Part shown: positions 16,865-24,547 of the stretch, piece after piece | How the letters are laid out: each line of letters begins with the position of its first letter | How positions within the stretch are numbered: position 1 is the stretch's first letter | NCBI RefSeq assembly: GCF_000691525.1 | Contig: NZ_JMDW01000020.1 | Span: 1-64,000, forward strand | DNA: 64,000 bases | Reading direction: 5' to 3' | Source: Mycolicibacterium neoaurum ATCC 25795 | GTDB lineage: Bacteria; Actinomycetota; Actinomycetes; Mycobacteriales; Mycobacteriaceae | Translations under genes and position numbers: made by a program | The notes under the pieces: model-generated | The model's database searches: none | Told to the model about the DNA's origin: nothing | The model's input: only the letters and a program-made list of their open reading frames with translations

Positions 16865-18994
16865 ATGTGGGGTCGCGGTGTTCGGCTGGTACGCACTTTT
16901 ACCAACCGAATCGTTATTGGCGTCGCAACCGTTGCGCTTGTTGCGGCCACCGGTAGCCACTTTGCTATGCCCGCCACCCCTCGCGTGGTTGCTCACGAGG
17001 TCGTCAATATCGCTGCGATCGTGGAATCACCGTCCACCGTCGGGATGGCGGACTCGAACATCTACTTCACCGACAGCCTCGAGCAGGTGATCGAGCATCT
17101 CGATCTGATCGAGTCGCTCGGAGTGAAGAACGTCCGGCTTTTGGTGCCGTGGATTTTCGTCCAACCCACCGACCCCATGGGTGCTCCGGTCGACTGGGAG
17201 GCAGACCTCGACTGGGCCAAGCTCGACCAGATCGTCTACGAGGCGGACCGGCGGGGAATGGGGATCCTCGGCGTCCTGCAGTGGTCGCCCGACTGGGCGA
17301 CCGACGGCCCGACCGGCAGCGGACATCCGTCCGACGTGCAGGACTTTGCCGATTTCGCGGCCGCCGTCGCCGACCGGTACCGCGACAAGATCACCGCCTA
17401 CGAGGTGTGGAACGAGCCGAACGCGTCGTTCTTCTGGAACCCGATCGATCCGGTGGAGTACACCCGGCTGTTGCAGGCGACCTACACCTCACTCAAATCG
17501 GTCAATCCGGATATCACTGTCGTCGGTGCCGTTGTGAGCGCCACCCTCACCTGGGGCGATGCCACGATGAACGCCGTCGACTTCGTGGAGGCGATGTACG
17601 CCGCCGGTGCAGACGGGTTCTTCGACGCGATCTCGATTCATCCGTACAACTTCGACACCAAATTCTCCGAGCAGGGCGACTTGGACTGGCGCGAACTGAT
17701 GCCGCTGTTCCAGATCCAGAAGATCCGTGAGTTGATGGATCAGCATCAGCAACCGGGCGAGGAACAACTGAAGATCTGGATCAGTGAGTACGGTCTGCCG
17801 ACCAGTGTTGTCACCCCGGAAAAGCAGCTGGCGTTCATCACCGATCTGCTGAATGCGTGGCAAGCGTTCTCCGGCGGCGGTCCCATCTTCATGTACACGA
17901 CCAAAGACGATATGAACGCCATCGGCGATGAACGCTTCTTCGGTCTGTTCGACGAATACGGGAACTTCAAGGGCAGCCCGGAGGCGCTGCGTGACTTCCA
18001 GCGTCTGATCGACTGCCTCGACGGTTGCTCGCCGAGCAATCCGGGCAACCCGTCGAATCCGTTGGGCTCGCTGCTGGAACTCATCCAACACGTGGTCACT
18101 CAGGTGCTGAGCTTCGTGCCGAACCTGGTGGCCGGGGTGGTCTCGGCCGTGACCAACCTGCTCGGGTCGATCCTGGGCGGGTTTTCCGGTGCGAGCACGG
18201 CGACCGAACCGGTCGGTGTGGGAGCGGGCATGCGCGCCATGGTGGCCGAGCAGAGCGGAACGGACGCCCCGGCGGAGGCCGACGGACAGGAGGCGCTCGA
18301 CGCCCCACGGTCGCTCGGCGCCGCGGTCACCGAACCGCGGGGCGAGGCGGTGTCGGCCGAAGCGCCCGTCGCCGTCGAGGAAACCGTCGGTGGGGTGGGC
18401 GTCGAACCGGTGACCGATCCGTTATCGGCGGATCCCGTTGTCGGCGAACCCGTTCTGGAAGAGCCCGTCGTCGAACCCGTCGTCGAACCCGTTGTCGAAG
18501 AGCCTGTCCAGGACGCCCCGGAAGTGGATGAGCCCTCTGTGGACGTGCCTGTTGTGGACGAGCCCGTGGTGGAGAACCCTGCTGTGGATGAGCCCATCAT
18601 CGACGAGCCGGTCGTGGAGGAGCCCGTCGTCGAAACGCCGGCGCTGGAACCGGTTCTCGAACCGACCGATGATCCGTCGCACTCCACCGATACCGAGGAG
18701 ACCGCCCCGACGCGTGCGGAAACGGAATCGTCCGAAGCGTCGATCAGGGCGGAGCTCACCAGGCCCTCGAGTCGGTCGTCGGCAGGCGACAGCTCCGAGG
18801 ACAAGATCGAGCGCCCGACGGTGGGCCGGGAGCCGAGTCGCACCGAGGCCAGCGCCGTCGAACCGGGGATGCGGTCGTCGGAACGCCCGGTGGGGCGGGA
18901 GAACGACGGTGCGACCGGGGTGACCGGAGACAAGGGAAGTAACGATCACGGCGAGCGCAACTCTGTGACAACGTCACCGTCGGTGGCAGATTGA
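16865..18994 (+). CDS. secreted clan GH-A glycoside hydrolase with acidic repeat tail
   Basis: 709 residues. A charged start and hydrophobic run (about 17-32) ending near AMPA form a signal peptide. Residues about 45-390 are a TIM-barrel hydrolase: VRLLVPWIFVQP, the acid/base Glu184 in EVWNEPN, a SIHPYN strand and the nucleophile Glu308 in WISEYG, the clan-A geometry of GH5/GH39-like enzymes. The substrate may be a cell-wall or environmental polysaccharide. Residues 390-460 include a hydrophobic stretch (LLELIQHVVTQVLSFVPNLVAGVVSAV). The rest is low complexity with an EPVV-like acidic repeat at about 525-600 and a polar tail, perhaps a spacer crossing the mycomembrane. It is absent from this position in M. 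tuberculosis as I recall it. Confidence 0.8.
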   Translation: MWGRGVRLVRTFTNRIVIGVATVALVAATGSHFAMPATPRVVAHEVVNIAAIVESPSTVGMADSNIYFTDSLEQVIEHLDLIESLGVKNVRLLVPWIFVQPTDPMGAPVDWEADLDWAKLDQIVYEADRRGMGILGVLQWSPDWATDGPTGSGHPSDVQDFADFAAAVADRYRDKITAYEVWNEPNASFFWNPIDPVEYTRLLQATYTSLKSVNPDITVVGAVVSATLTWGDATMNAVDFVEAMYAAGADGFFDAISIHPYNFDTKFSEQGDLDWRELMPLFQIQKIRELMDQHQQPGEEQLKIWISEYGLPTSVVTPEKQLAFITDLLNAWQAFSGGGPIFMYTTKDDMNAIGDERFFGLFDEYGNFKGSPEALRDFQRLIDCLDGCSPSNPGNPSNPLGSLLELIQHVVTQVLSFVPNLVAGVVSAVTNLLGSILGGFSGASTATEPVGVGAGMRAMVAEQSGTDAPAEADGQEALDAPRSLGAAVTEPRGEAVSAEAPVAVEETVGGVGVEPVTDPLSADPVVGEPVLEEPVVEPVVEPVVEEPVQDAPEVDEPSVDVPVVDEPVVENPAVDEPIIDEPVVEEPVVETPALEPVLEPTDDPSHSTDTEETAPTRAETESSEASIRAELTRPSSRSSAGDSSEDKIERPTVGREPSRTEASAVEPGMRSSERPVGRENDGATGVTGDKGSNDHGERNSVTTSPSVAD
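18437..18663 (+). repeat. degenerate tandem repeat encoding (D/E)EPVV units
   Basis: About 75 codons read as variations of VVEPVVEPVVEEPV and VDEPVVENPAVDEP, with a 12-15 nt period (GTCGTCGAACCC and similar). The repeat lies within the glycoside hydrolase gene and would give a stiff, strongly acidic segment. Length polymorphism between strains is likely. Confidence 0.7.
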
Positions 18995-19002
18995 GCGGTG
19001 CT

Positions 19003-19073
19003 GCGGGTGTGGCTGAGTGGCTAGGCACCGGCCTGCAAAGCCGTTTACACGGGTTCGAATCCCGTCACTCGCT
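19003..19073 (+). tRNA. tRNA-Cys (anticodon GCA)
   Basis: A 71-nt cloverleaf: acceptor GCGGGTG (19003-19009) pairs with CACTCGC (19066-19072) with one G-U, 3-bp D stem GCT/GGC, anticodon loop CTGCAAA with GCA, T arm ACGGG-TTCGAAT-CCCGT, discriminator T. No CCA is encoded. It starts 8 bp after the glycoside hydrolase stop and marks the edge of the arsenic block. Confidence 0.93.
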
Positions 19074-19115
19074 CGTGGCCGTATCGACGGCATCTGGTGT
19101 CTGGCTGCCGGCGGA

Positions 19116-19532
19116 TCAGGTCGGCCGGCGGACACCGAGCTCGTCCAGAAGGACCCGAACGCGGCGCTCGATATCGTCGCGGATGGGACGAACCGCGTCG
19201 ATGTCCTGGCCGGCCGGATCGGCGAGTTCCCAGTTCTCGTAACGCTTGCCGGGAATGTAGGGGCATTCGTCACCGCAGCCCATGGAGACCACGACATCCA
19301 CCGCTTCGACGATCTCGGGGGTCCACCGCTGCGGCTGTTGACCAGAAATGTCGATGTTCTTTTCGGCCATCGCGGCCACGGCGGCTGGATTGAGTGCGGC
19401 GGCCGGTTCTGATCCACCCGAGTACACGTCCGCGCCTTCCCCGGCGACGCAGCGGAAGAATCCCATGGCCATCTGGGAGCGCCCGGCATTGTGGGTGCAG
19501 AGGAAAAGAACTGCGGGTTTGGTGTCGCTCAT
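19116..19532 (-). CDS. arsC: arsenate reductase, low-molecular-weight phosphatase type
   Basis: 138 residues. The phosphatase-like loop CTHNAGRS (Cys12, Arg18) starts near the N-terminus, and SMGCGDEC places two further cysteines (86 and 90) in the region used to relay the disulfide to thioredoxin or mycothiol. It reduces As(V) to As(III) for export by Acr3. Its ATG overlaps the acr3 stop by four bases (ATGA), so it is the last gene of the arsI-acr3-arsC operon. Confidence 0.93.
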   Translation of the reverse strand: MSDTKPAVLFLCTHNAGRSQMAMGFFRCVAGEGADVYSGGSEPAAALNPAAVAAMAEKNIDISGQQPQRWTPEIVEAVDVVVSMGCGDECPYIPGKRYENWELADPAGQDIDAVRPIRDDIERRVRVLLDELGVRRPT

Positions 19533-20617
19533 GTGGTCGAAACTTTCGTCTGGGGCCAGAAGCGCTTGCGCAGGAACAGGGATACGTAGACGAGGGCGAC
19601 CAGGACCGGCACCTCGATCATCGGGCCGACCACCCCGGCGAGTGCCTGGCCGGAGGTGGCGCCGTAGGTGGCGATCGCCACGGCGATGGCGAGTTCGAAA
19701 TTGTTGCCGGCCGCGGTGAACGCGAGCGTGGTGGTGCGCTCGTAACCCAGTCCGAGCGCGGCTCCGAGCAGGTATCCGCCACTCCACATGACGGCGAAAT
19801 AGATCAGTAGGGGAGCGGCAATACGCACCACGTCGACCGGTCGGCTCGTGATCTGTTCGCCTTGCAGTGCAAAGAGGATGACGATGGTGAACAGCAGGCC
19901 GTAGAGCGCCCACGGCCCGACCTTGGGCAGATATCGGGTTTCGTACCAGGTGCGGCCTTTGGCCTTCTCGCCCAGTCGCCGGGACAGATAGCCGGCCAGC
20001 AGCGGGATGCCCAGGAACACCAGGACGGATTGGGCGATCTGCCACGGTGAGGCGGTGATGGACGCGGTGTCCCAGCCCAGCCACCCCGGCAGCACCGACA
20101 GGTAGAACCAGCCCAGCACCGCGAACATGACGACCTGGAACAGCGAGTTGAGCGCGACCAGCACGGCCGCGGCTTCCCGGTCACCGCAGGCCAGGTCGTT
20201 CCAGATGATGACCATGGCGATGCAACGTGCCAGGCCGACGATGATCAGGCCCGTACGGTATTCGGGCAGGTCGGGCACCAGCAGCCAGGCCAGCGCGAAC
20301 ATCAGCGCCGGACCGATCAACCAATTCAGGACAAGGGAACTCAGCAACAGCTTGCGGTCGCCGGTGACGGTGTCCAGCCGGTCATAGCGGACCTTCGCCA
20401 GCACGGGGTACATCATGATCAGCAGGCCGAGGGCAATGGGGACCGAGATGCCCTGCACCTGAACGCTATTGAGCGCGGTGCTGACGCCGGGGACCAGCCG
20501 GCCCAGCAGCAGACCGGCGAGCATGGCGGTACCGATCCAAACCGGGAGGAATCGGTCGAGCGTCGAGAGTTTCGCGACGACGACCGATCCGCTCCCGGCA
20601 TCGGTGTCGGCGGTCAT
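19529..20617 (-). CDS. acr3: Acr3-family arsenite efflux permease
   Basis: 362 residues with ten hydrophobic segments. The family-typical VGLARCIAMVIIWNDLACGD carries the conserved Cys of helix 4, and AGNNFELAIAVAIATYG in helix 9 is the second Acr3 hallmark. It pumps arsenite driven by the proton gradient. The ATG at 20617 overlaps the arsI stop by four bases, and the stop overlaps arsC likewise, a tightly coupled operon. A long in-frame extension upstream lies inside arsI and lacks family character. Confidence 0.94.
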   Translation of the reverse strand: MTADTDAGSGSVVVAKLSTLDRFLPVWIGTAMLAGLLLGRLVPGVSTALNSVQVQGISVPIALGLLIMMYPVLAKVRYDRLDTVTGDRKLLLSSLVLNWLIGPALMFALAWLLVPDLPEYRTGLIIVGLARCIAMVIIWNDLACGDREAAAVLVALNSLFQVVMFAVLGWFYLSVLPGWLGWDTASITASPWQIAQSVLVFLGIPLLAGYLSRRLGEKAKGRTWYETRYLPKVGPWALYGLLFTIVILFALQGEQITSRPVDVVRIAAPLLIYFAVMWSGGYLLGAALGLGYERTTTLAFTAAGNNFELAIAVAIATYGATSGQALAGVVGPMIEVPVLVALVYVSLFLRKRFWPQTKVSTT

Positions 20618-21057
20618 GCGTTGTCGGTGGTGCAGCAGGTTCCCGCCCCGGCGCCATCGGCGACCAGTGCCGTCGAGTTGGTGCCGAAGGTGTCGGAGTC
20701 GGCCAGCACGGTGTAGACCTCCCATTTCTCGCCTGCCGGGCCGGTCACCCACACCTTGTCCTGGGTCGCGAAGCAGCAGGTGGTGCCGATTTCCTCTTCG
20801 GTGAACATGCCTTCGTCGGTGAGGCGGGCGATTTCGGCGTGGACGGCCTGGCTGGATTCGACTTCGACACCGAGGTGGTTGATCGTTCCACCGTGGCCGG
20901 GGTTTTCGATGAGCACGAGTTTCAGCGGCGGTTCGGTGACCGCAAAGTTGGCGTATCCCGGTTTCACCTTGGCCGGGGATGTGTTGAACAGTTTGGAGTA
21001 GAACGCGATGGCCTCATCGAGGTCATGGACGTTGAGGGCGAGTTGAGCGCGGGACAT
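20614..21057 (-). CDS. arsI: ArsI/CadI-family VOC dioxygenase
   Basis: 147 residues forming a vicinal-oxygen-chelate domain. Metal ligands are suggested by His11 (NVHDLD), His61 (NHLGVEV) and a Glu in EKWEVYTVL. A vicinal cysteine pair at 94-95 (GTTCCFATQDKVWV) corresponds to the arsenic-binding pair of ArsI, the C-As lyase that demethylates methylarsenite; mycobacterial homologues were first named CadI. A Cys pair near the C-terminus (GTCCTTDNA) is extra. First gene of the ars operon, divergent from arsR. ArsI and CadI cannot be separated without a phylogeny. Confidence 0.85.
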   Translation of the reverse strand: MSRAQLALNVHDLDEAIAFYSKLFNTSPAKVKPGYANFAVTEPPLKLVLIENPGHGGTINHLGVEVESSQAVHAEIARLTDEGMFTEEEIGTTCCFATQDKVWVTGPAGEKWEVYTVLADSDTFGTNSTALVADGAGAGTCCTTDNA

Positions 21058-21104
21058 GACCGCCTCCTACCTTTGTGGCTTATGTCGAACTACAGGCACC
21101 GTCG

Positions 21105-21148
21105 ATCCTGCCACCTCTTCGATATTTGTCAATAAGGTGTGGCAGGAT
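21105..21148. promoter_or_regulatory. ars operator region, inverted repeat
   Basis: ATCCTGCCAC (21105-21114) and GTGGCAGGAT (21139-21148) are perfect 10-bp arms, extendable to CACCT/AGGTG with a one-base bulge, around the AT-rich core TTCGATATTTGTCAATAAGG. Located between divergent arsI and arsR, it is the likely ArsR-bound control region for both directions. Confidence 0.6.
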
Positions 21149-21154
21149 GGCTTC

Positions 21155-21514
21155 ATGCCGAAAACGCTGCCGACCATCGATGTATCCGCGCCGGTCTGTT
21201 GCTCGCCGGTCGCCGCCGGCCCCGTCGAGGACGATGCGGCATTGGAGATTGCGTTGCGCCTCAAAGCGTTGGCCGATCCGGTGCGGGTCAAACTGATGTC
21301 ATTGCTGTTCAGCAGTAGCGAGGGTGAAGTGTGCAGTTGCGACCTCGCGGCAGCGGTGGAGCTGACGGAATCGACTGTGAGCCATCACCTGTCACAGTTG
21401 CGGCGAGCGGGTTTCGTCGTGTCGGAGCGGCGCGGAATGAATGTCTATCACCGCGCCCACCATGAGTCCTTGATCGCACTGTGTTCGGTGCTCGACCCGA
21501 ACTGTTGTCGCTAG
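21155..21514 (+). CDS. arsR: ArsR-family metalloregulator
   Basis: 119 residues from the ATG at 21155, the family length. The winged HTH recognition helix is AVELTESTVSHHLSQLRRAG. Three cysteine clusters are visible: Cys15-Cys16 (PVCCSP), Cys60/Cys62 (EVCSCDL) just before the recognition helix, and Cys117-Cys118 at the C-terminus. An N-terminal pair plus one helix cysteine is the As(III) site described for Corynebacterium glutamicum ArsR. It should repress arsI-acr3-arsC and itself until As(III) binds. Confidence 0.93.
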   Translation: MPKTLPTIDVSAPVCCSPVAAGPVEDDAALEIALRLKALADPVRVKLMSLLFSSSEGEVCSCDLAAAVELTESTVSHHLSQLRRAGFVVSERRGMNVYHRAHHESLIALCSVLDPNCCR

Positions 21515-21566
21515 CTCACCCTCGCACATGTCGGCACCCGGTCCGCGTGCCAGGTCCCGCACGGTC

Positions 21567-22079
21567 TCACCGACCGGTGACGACCACGTCATCCCAGGTC
21601 GCGGTGATCTCGGCGGTGTCGACACCGATCGTCTCGCGCAGCACCACCGCGGCGTCGCGGCGCAGCGAATCACCGTCCTCCAGATAGGTGTGTCGCCGTT
21701 GTTCGGCGCCGATGCCGATGAGATGGATGTGAACGGCGGTCAGGACATTGTCTTCGACGCTGAGTTCGACATCGGCGACGGCCGCGGCGACCTCGGCCGC
21801 CGGCTCGGCCAGCGCCCAGGTGAGCAGCTTGGCCAACGCGATGTGCGTGACGCCGATTCCCTTGCGTGCGGTGCGGATCAGCTTGCCTCGCCGCGGTAAG
21901 GCCGAGATGCGTTGGGCGATACCGCTTCGTAGCTCGGTGAGCGCCGAACCGGTTTCGGCCCAACGGTTATCGCTCTCGGCTTCCGGCTCATGCAGACCGG
22001 CGAATCGGCGGGTGGCGTCGGCGATCCAGGCCGCCGCTTCGGCGGTGGCTTCGTAATCGTCCCGCGCTGCCGTGCTCAT
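21567..22079 (-). CDS. uncharacterised protein paired with ECF sigma factor
   Basis: 170 residues from the ATG at 22079, which has a good Shine-Dalgarno (GGAG, spacing 7). The N-terminal half is helical (DDYEATAEAAAWIADATRRFAG) and the middle is basic (LPRRGKLIRTARKG). The C-terminal 75 residues alternate strand and helix: VADVELSVEDNVLTAVHIHL, a helical stretch, then VDTAEITATWDDVVV. It occupies the slot usually held by an anti-sigma factor, 53 bp after the sigma gene, but has no transmembrane segment and no HxxxCxxC zinc motif. The C-terminal pattern resembles Asp23 proteins encoded across the divergent promoter. Function unknown. Confidence 0.75.
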   Translation of the reverse strand: MSTAARDDYEATAEAAAWIADATRRFAGLHEPEAESDNRWAETGSALTELRSGIAQRISALPRRGKLIRTARKGIGVTHIALAKLLTWALAEPAAEVAAAVADVELSVEDNVLTAVHIHLIGIGAEQRRHTYLEDGDSLRRDAAVVLRETIGVDTAEITATWDDVVVTGR

Positions 22080-22132
22080 ATGGTCTCCAGTGTTGCGCAC
22101 TGGGGCACCACTGTAAAACCGGCCGGTCGTCC

Positions 22133-22678
22133 TCATGGTCGGAACTCCTCCAGTGTGGTGGCCAGACGTTTCCGGGTGCGCTGCAACAATCCCCGGACCG
22201 ATCCCTCGGTCGTATGCAGCACCGTGGCGATTTCCGCCACCGGCAGGTCGTACACCTCCCGCAGCCACCAGGCGGCGCGCGCCGGGTATGGGAGCTTGGC
22301 CAGTTCGCTGTTCAGGGCCGTCAAGAAAGCGGCGTGCTCGGCCCGCTGGCCTGGGCCCGGTCGGAAGTCCGGGGTCTCCGGGGCCGAATCCAGATCGTTC
22401 TGTGGCCGCCGACGGCGCATCGCGTCGACGGTCTTGCGAGACGCCAAGGAGTACAGCCAGGTTCGGAACGCCGAGCGGAACGCGAAGTTGGGCAGCGCCT
22501 TCCATGCGGCGATGAAGGTCTCTTGGACGATATCGTCGCAGTCACCGGACTCCGGATACGTTTGCCTGACAAATCTCAGCAACGCCGGCGCATGGCGGAC
22601 GACCAACGCGTCGAACGCTGCCGGATCACCCCGCTGAGCGCGTCGGGCGAGCGTCTCATCGGGCAGCGAGTCGAGCAC
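22133..22678 (-). CDS. ECF-type RNA polymerase sigma factor
   Basis: 181 residues with sigma region 2 (LLRFVRQTYPESGDCDDIVQETFIAAWKAL, FRTWLYSLASRKTVDAMRRRR) and region 4 (LAKLPYPARAAWWLREVYDL, VAEIATVLHTTEGSVRGLLQ). There is no region 3 or C-terminal extension. The start is a GTG at 22678. It is divergent from the Asp23 operon across 145 bp, which makes that operon its probable target. A minus-strand GGAAC (22793-22789) and GGTT (22770-22767) in the gap could be an ECF-type autoregulatory promoter, though the 18-nt gap is slightly long. Confidence 0.92.
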   Translation of the reverse strand: MLDSLPDETLARRAQRGDPAAFDALVVRHAPALLRFVRQTYPESGDCDDIVQETFIAAWKALPNFAFRSAFRTWLYSLASRKTVDAMRRRRPQNDLDSAPETPDFRPGPGQRAEHAAFLTALNSELAKLPYPARAAWWLREVYDLPVAEIATVLHTTEGSVRGLLQRTRKRLATTLEEFRP

Positions 22679-22823
22679 CCCGCACTAGTTGTCCATTTAG
22701 CGCACATTTCAAACCCGCTGTGTTCTACATCTCCCGTGCGTGCGCTCCGCGCACCCCGCGCCGACTAACCATGTGAGCCGGACAGAACGTTCCGAGCTGG
22801 AGGAACTCGTGAAGGAGACTCGC

Positions 22824-23300
22824 ATGACCACTGCAGCACCGTCCCGTGAGGTCAGCTCCGCAGCCAAGGCGGAAAGCGCAGGCAAGGAGTTGGAGAAGCT
22901 GGCTTCCGACCACGGCGTCACCACCATCGCCGACGTCGTCGTGTCCAAGATCGCCGGCATCGCGACCCGTGAGGTCGACGGCGTCTACGACCTCGGCGGG
23001 CAGGCCGCCCGGGTAGTTGGGAAACTGCGTGAGACTTTGCCCGGTACGCAGAATCTCACCCAGGGCGTCAACGTCGAGGTCGGCGAGCGCCAGGCGGCCG
23101 TCGATATCGGCATCGTCGCCGAGTACGGGGTGGCCATCCACGATCTCGCCGATGGCATCCGCAACAACGTCATCTCCGCCGTCGAGAACATGACCGGCCT
23201 CGAGGTGACCGAGGTCAACATCACGGTGCACGACGTGCACTTCGCCGATGACGACAACGGCGAGGAGACCGCGACCGACGCGCAACCCCGCGTCCAGTGA
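22824..23300 (+). CDS. Asp23/Gls24-family envelope stress protein
   Basis: 158 residues; the Asp23 domain covers about 35-145 (TIADVVVSKIAGIATREVDGVYDL, VNVEVGERQAAVDIGIVAEYG, ISAVENMTGLEVTEVNITVHDVHF). In Staphylococcus the homologue is an abundant alkaline-shock protein held at the membrane by AmaP; an AmaP-like protein is encoded four genes on. The ATG at 22824 has the ribosome binding site GAAGGAG (22811-22817). First gene of a six-gene operon. Its stop overlaps the next GTG by four bases. Confidence 0.9.
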   Translation: MTTAAPSREVSSAAKAESAGKELEKLASDHGVTTIADVVVSKIAGIATREVDGVYDLGGQAARVVGKLRETLPGTQNLTQGVNVEVGERQAAVDIGIVAEYGVAIHDLADGIRNNVISAVENMTGLEVTEVNITVHDVHFADDDNGEETATDAQPRVQ

Positions 23301-23572
23301 GCGCCGCGAGCGAGCGGGTCGATCGCGTCGTCGCGGCGGTGACCGCCGTCGACGGTGTGGTCGGCCTGCACTCGGGCCCCGGTGTCCCGACCACGTACCT
23401 GCCCGGCCGCACGGTGGGCGGGATCCGGTTGGGCTCCCAGGACGGCAAGGTTCACGTTGTCCTTGCACTCCGGGGAAACCTGCTCGACACCGCCACCCAG
23501 GTACAGCAGGTCGCAAGTACGGCCGCCGGGGTGCCGGTGGAAGTGGTGGTGGGAGATGTGGCGGCCCCGTAG
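23297..23572 (+). CDS. small Asp23-like protein
   Basis: 91 residues beginning GTG in a GTGA overlap with the Asp23 gene. The sequence (VDRVVAAVTAVDGVVGLHSGPGVPTTYLPGR, VHVVLALRGNLLDTATQVQQ, VPVEVVVGDVAAP) reads as a shortened Asp23 fold, with the first strand-helix unit, a G-rich loop and the final VEVVVGDV strand. It may form mixed assemblies with the full-length Asp23 protein. No separate function is known to me. Confidence 0.75.
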   Translation: MSAASERVDRVVAAVTAVDGVVGLHSGPGVPTTYLPGRTVGGIRLGSQDGKVHVVLALRGNLLDTATQVQQVASTAAGVPVEVVVGDVAAP

Positions 23573-23609
23573 TGGAGCCGCTGGGACCTTGACCCAAGAG
23601 GAGAAGACA

Positions 23610-23792
23610 ATGACTGAGAAGTACGTGATACCAGGGCTTTTCGCGGGCCTGCTGGTGGCCATCGCGGCGGTGACCGGCGGGCTGATCGGCTTCCTGCTGG
23701 CTCTGGTACTCGGTGCCGCAGGTGCGGTCATCGGTGCCCATCTCGACGGCACCATCGATCTGACCGCGCTCGGTCGCAGGTCGGGGAGCTGA
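23610..23792 (+). CDS. small membrane protein, DUF2273-like
   Basis: 60 residues, two hydrophobic segments close together (VIPGLFAGLLVAIAAVTGGL and GFLLALVLGAAGAVIGAHL) and a short polar tail. Small hairpin membrane proteins of this kind (DUF2273) accompany asp23 and amaP in firmicutes. Ribosome binding site AGAGGAGA precedes the ATG at a normal distance. Its stop is 2 nt before the next ATG. Confidence 0.75.
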   Translation: MTEKYVIPGLFAGLLVAIAAVTGGLIGFLLALVLGAAGAVIGAHLDGTIDLTALGRRSGS

Positions 23793-23794
23793 CC

Positions 23795-24547
23795 ATGACG
23801 AGCGAGGCGGTGACGCAGGTGGTGGAGCCGACCACCCGCGGGCGCACGCTGATCGACGACCGGGTGCGCGAACGGGTGATCGAACGCGCCATCCTGGCCA
23901 CACCCGGTGTGGTCGCACACCGGACCATGGTTCCCGGGCGGACATTGCCGTCGGTCACCATCGCCGATCACCCGGCGGGCTTGGACGTTCAGATCGCCGC
24001 GGCATGGCCCGTCGACAGCGCCACGGTGCTGGCTTCGGCCCGGTCGGCGGTGGTGCGTGAACTCGCCACCACGCTCGGCGAGCATCCCGATCGGGTTGAG
24101 GTGACCATCACCCGAGTCGAGTCGGACCGGACGCCGGCCCAAGTCGCCGATGCCTACGCGGATGCCGAGGTGCCGGTGCCCGCGGCCGTCGGTAGTGCGT
24201 CACGCCGCTTCGCTCCGCGCCGGATCGCCGGCGCCACCTACTGCGGTGTGATCTTCGCGGTCCTGCTGATGGCGCTCGGCGCGGTGGCCATCCGGGACGC
24301 GTTGACGCCCGAGGACCCTTGGATCGCTCCTGTGCTCTCGGCGCTGGCCGATGCCCGCTGGCAATGGTGGACCTGGCCGGGTGCGGTCGCGGCGGCGTTG
24401 ATCGGCGCGGTCCTGCTGGTCATCGCTGTCAAACCGCGCAAGCGCACCCACGAGCCCATCGACGACCTCGTCTGGGTTCGGCGCGGCCACCAACGGCAAT
24501 GGCTCGATGAACAGAACTTCGGGGATGACGGGGGAAGTGTGCGATGA
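23795..24547 (+). CDS. DUF6286-like protein of the Asp23 operon
   Basis: 250 residues. Residues 1-125 form an Asp23-like soluble part (IERAILATPGVVAHRTMV, LDVQIAAAWPV, HPDRVEVTITRVE). After a proline-rich hinge come two membrane segments (about 146-168 and 190-212), then a charged tail. This matches the DUF6286 proteins annotated in actinobacterial Asp23 clusters. It probably helps tether the Asp23 assembly to the inner membrane. The stop overlaps the AmaP-like start (ATGA). Confidence 0.75.
   Translation: MTSEAVTQVVEPTTRGRTLIDDRVRERVIERAILATPGVVAHRTMVPGRTLPSVTIADHPAGLDVQIAAAWPVDSATVLASARSAVVRELATTLGEHPDRVEVTITRVESDRTPAQVADAYADAEVPVPAAVGSASRRFAPRRIAGATYCGVIFAVLLMALGAVAIRDALTPEDPWIAPVLSALADARWQWWTWPGAVAAALIGAVLLVIAVKPRKRTHEPIDDLVWVRRGHQRQWLDEQNFGDDGGSVR

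Noticed and set aside
18437..18663. Short tandem repeats considered as a CRISPR-like array
   Set aside because: Units are 12-15 nt, degenerate, in frame and without spacers; they encode the EPVV protein repeat.
19003..19073. tRNA-Cys as a confirmed integration site of a mobile element
   Set aside because: No integrase gene and no second copy of the tRNA 3' end seen in the window.
16674..22702. GCACATT heptamers near the hydrolase gene and in the sigma/Asp23 gap as a shared regulatory motif
   Set aside because: Seven bases in three places over 6 kb is compatible with chance, and the flanks do not align.
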